Below are positions 62,216-64,000 of a stretch of 64,000 bases of DNA, in pieces. How positions within the stretch are numbered: the stretch's first letter is position 1; each line of letters starts with the position of its first letter. The notes under the pieces are model-generated. The model was not told the DNA's origin. It saw only the letters and a list, made by a program, of their open reading frames with translations, and made no database searches. Position numbers and translations under genes: made by a program. This stretch comes from Tessaracoccus timonensis. GTDB lineage: Bacteria; Actinomycetota; Actinomycetes; Propionibacteriales; Propionibacteriaceae. Location: positions 186,001 through 250,000 of the forward strand of contig NZ_LT996886.1 in the NCBI RefSeq assembly GCF_900343145.1, in the 5' to 3' direction.

Positions 62216-62670
62216 GCGATTTTCTCCTCGACTTCCCCAACCTCCATCTGACCGCGGTGCTGAAGGACCCCACGGGCTTGGTACTCGAGGTGGAGTCCTG
62301 CGATCCCGTCGCCGGCTGTCCTGGCTGTGGAGTCATCGCCACAGGTCACGGCCGGATCGTGACCTCGATGCTCGACGCGCCCTGGGCGGGTCGGCCAGTA
62401 CGGATACGGTGGCGCAAACGCCGCTGGATCTGCCGCGAGCCCCTCTGCGACGTAACCACTTTCATCGAGCAGAACCCGGACATCTGTGTTCCGCGGGGGC
62501 TGCCGAGCACACGCGCGATCCGGTGGGCAATCGGACAGCTCCGCCGTGAGTCAGCAACGATCCGGGGCCTCGCCCGCCAGCTCGGCACGACCTGGACCAC
62601 GCTCTGGTCCCAGGTCCGTCCAGTCCTGATCGAGGCCTCGAACGACCCGTCCCGCTTCGAAGGCGTGCAG
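62212..62670 (+). pseudogene. ISL3-family transposase, N-terminal fragment
   Basis: About 150 residues of an ISL3-type transposase: zinc-finger CDPVAGCPGCGV, then WICREPLC, the helix-turn-helix ATIRGLARQLGTTWTTLWS and PSRFEGV. The next expected block (GVDEHxWHH with the first catalytic Asp) is missing because the IS3 element begins. The right flank of the IS3 element does not continue this gene. The 5' boundary is approximate and no terminal repeat was seen. Confidence 0.8.
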
Positions 62671-62702
62671 GGGTCTGCTGAAGGTTTGGTTGACGTCCGG
62701 GG

Positions 62703-63587
62703 TTATGCCGCCAGTGTAGCGGTTGGTTTCATGATGAGTTCGAACTCGACCGGGGAGAGTTTCCCGAGTCGGCGTTGACGGCGTTTGCGGTGATACTTCC
62801 CCTCGATCCAGGACACGATCGCCAGCCGTAGTTCCTCTCGTGTGCTCCAGGACCGTCGGTCGAGGACATTCTTCTGCAGGAGCGCGAAGAACGACTCCAT
62901 CGCAGCGTTGTCACCACAGGCCCCCACGCGGCCCATCGAGCCACGTAGCCCGTGACGTTTCAGGGCTTTCAGGAAGCGTCTGGAGCGGAATTGAGACCCG
63001 CGGTCCGAGTGCACGATCACCCCGGCCGGCTGCCCTCGGTGGGCCACTGCCATCTCGAGCGCGTTGACAGCGATCCGGGCCTTCATCCTGGTGTCGATCG
63101 AGTAGCCCACGATCCGGTTGGAGAACACATCCTTGATCGCACACAGATACACCTTTCCCTCACGAGTGCGGTGCTCGGTGATGTCGGTGAGCCATAGTTC
63201 ATTGGGGCCCTCGGCCGTGAACTGCCTGTTGACGAGATCGTCATGGACAGGCTCACCAGCACTCTTGTACCGGGACTTGCGTTTCACAATGGTCGATTGG
63301 ATGCCAGCGACCCGGCACAGCCGCCAGACTCTGCGCTCCGAGAGTGTGTAACCCAGCTCGCCGATGTCGTCGGCCAGCACCCGGTAGCCGCCCTCGGGGT
63401 CGTCGGCATGGAGCTTGCGTAGCACGGCGATCAACTCACGTTCCTCGGCCTCACGCACCGAAATCGGCTGCTTGAGCCACTTGTAATAGCCCTGTTTGGA
63501 CAATCCCAGTATCCGGCACGCGACCGCCACCGGCACCCTCACCGAGGCACCGACAGCAGCCACCTCCTTGACGAGCAGATAGATCAT
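62703..63587 (-). CDS. IS3-family transposase OrfB (DDE integrase domain)
   Basis: A 294-aa integrase-type transposase. An N-terminal HTH_21-like region (ADDPEGGYRVLADDIGELGY, LSERRVWRLCRVAGI) precedes the rve core with catalytic residues in ELWLTDITEH (Asp), VIVHSDRGSQF (Asp) and GDNAAMESFFALLQKNVL (Glu). Intact, so the element could be active. It starts at the ATGA overlap with orfA; the CCAAAATGA context would also permit -1 frameshifting to an OrfAB fusion. Confidence 0.93.
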   Translation of the reverse strand: MIYLLVKEVAAVGASVRVPVAVACRILGLSKQGYYKWLKQPISVREAEERELIAVLRKLHADDPEGGYRVLADDIGELGYTLSERRVWRLCRVAGIQSTIVKRKSRYKSAGEPVHDDLVNRQFTAEGPNELWLTDITEHRTREGKVYLCAIKDVFSNRIVGYSIDTRMKARIAVNALEMAVAHRGQPAGVIVHSDRGSQFRSRRFLKALKRHGLRGSMGRVGACGDNAAMESFFALLQKNVLDRRSWSTREELRLAIVSWIEGKYHRKRRQRRLGKLSPVEFELIMKPTATLAA

Positions 63588-63886
63588 TTTGGGGATGTGA
63601 TGTGAGCCTGCGACAGATACGCTGCTGCGCGGCGTAGCACCTCGTTTTCCATCTCCAACTCACGGATCCTACGCAAAGCCTGGGACATGTCCTTGCGTGC
63701 CTCGGGGTCCGTGGTCGGCGTCATCCCGTGGCACTGGAACCTCGCGTCACGGACCCACGCCTGCAGCGTGGTCTTCGCGACACCCAGGTCCTTGACGACC
63801 TGCTTCTGCGGGATGCCTGAGGCGACCAACGCGACCGCGTCGCGCTTGAACTCGTCGGTGTAAGTGATCTTCGGCATGGTTGCCAT
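63584..63886 (-). CDS. IS3-family transposase OrfA (helix-turn-helix)
   Basis: A 100-aa DNA-binding protein: ITYTDEFKRDAVALVASG, QKQVVKDLGVAKTTLQAWV, then a leucine-zipper-like helix MSQALRRIRELEMENEVLRR that pairs with OrfB in IS3 elements. ATG 63886 with AAAGGAT upstream. Confidence 0.92.
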   Translation of the reverse strand: MATMPKITYTDEFKRDAVALVASGIPQKQVVKDLGVAKTTLQAWVRDARFQCHGMTPTTDPEARKDMSQALRRIRELEMENEVLRRAAAYLSQAHITSPK

Positions 63887-63952
63887 CCTTTCAGCACAAC
63901 CTCCTCCCAGAAGTCATGCGGTCTTGGAGTCAACCAAACCTTCAGCAGACCC

Positions 63953-64000
63953 GCCGCATTTCATCAAACTTGGGCGGCCTGAACCGTACGCCGACGTCCC
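63953..64000. other. Right flank of the IS3 element
   Basis: 48 bases of unassigned sequence. It does not continue the ISL3 transposase found on the left side. Confidence 0.4.

Larger units (their letters stand above)
62671..63952 (-). mobile_element. Complete IS3-family insertion sequence, 1282 bp
   Basis: Bounded by perfect 24-bp inverted repeats (GGGTCTGCTGAAGGTTTG... at 62671-62694 and its complement at 63929-63952). It carries orfA and orfB on the minus strand, overlapping by ATGA. No matching 3-4-bp target duplication is visible: the left flank ends GCAG and the right flank starts GCCG, which suggests a deletion or recombination after insertion. Confidence 0.93.

Overview
The window is high-GC chromosomal DNA from an actinobacterium. 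The anaerobic (cbi-type) cobalamin pathway with a CbiE-CbiG-CbiH fusion and a CbiX-CysG fusion, together with a short zinc-less adenylate kinase and Tat-targeted DMSO-reductase genes, points to the Propionibacteriaceae (Propionibacterium/Tessaracoccus/Arachnia-like). That placement is an inference from gene content, not a database match.

Layout. 1-11269: cobalamin block. cbiD runs in from the left edge; cbiL-cbiF-cbiEGH-cbiX/cysG is a tightly overlapping minus-strand operon headed by a cobalamin riboswitch; cobQ lies upstream of the riboswitch; cobO-cobB-cobA run on the plus strand; cobK closes the block. 11293-12354: a DUF559 nuclease-like gene sits between two copies of a 75-77 nt palindromic repeat whose third copy is at 32448-32522. 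12382-16122: dtd, yccF-like, an RNA-modification operon (trmB-truA-rsmC-like) and sodA with a strong terminator. 16181-19345: a lower-GC ABC transporter pair preceded by a 43-aa peptide ORF. 19470-27459: a transglutaminase-like protein, a GT4 glycosyltransferase and a dms operon (dmsA-dmsB-dmsC-torD-ferredoxin-unknown) with a perfect 14-bp inverted repeat upstream. 28054-35596: molybdenum cofactor and molybdate uptake (DUF6457, moaC, moeA, moeB, moaE, moaD, moaA, mog, TOBE regulator, modA, modB, mobA), which supplies the cofactor needed by DmsA.

35646-41431 is accessory: dispersed palindromic repeats, a Fic protein, an unknown protein and an LPXTG surface protein with tandem repeats. 41482-43713 is tdh-kbl (threonine catabolism). 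43788-52491 is the secY-adk-map and infA-rpmJ-rpsM-rpsK-rpsD-rpoA-rplQ ribosomal block, interrupted by a metallopeptidase, a DUF1707 protein and a YciI protein. 52772-61930 is a cell-surface polysaccharide cluster: glycosyltransferases, an ABC-2 exporter (permease plus ATPase), UDP-GlcNAc 2-epimerase, a DUF6270 protein and a membrane-anchored protein. The right end is a nested insertion scar: a gene remnant, a truncated ISL3-type transposase and an intact 1282-bp IS3-type element.

No tRNA, rRNA or CRISPR array was recognised. The most unusual signals are the nuclease gene bracketed by palindromic repeats, the second dispersed palindrome family with a nested third palindrome, the homopolymer frameshift in the dms ferredoxin gene, and the 43-aa peptide/ABC transporter unit.
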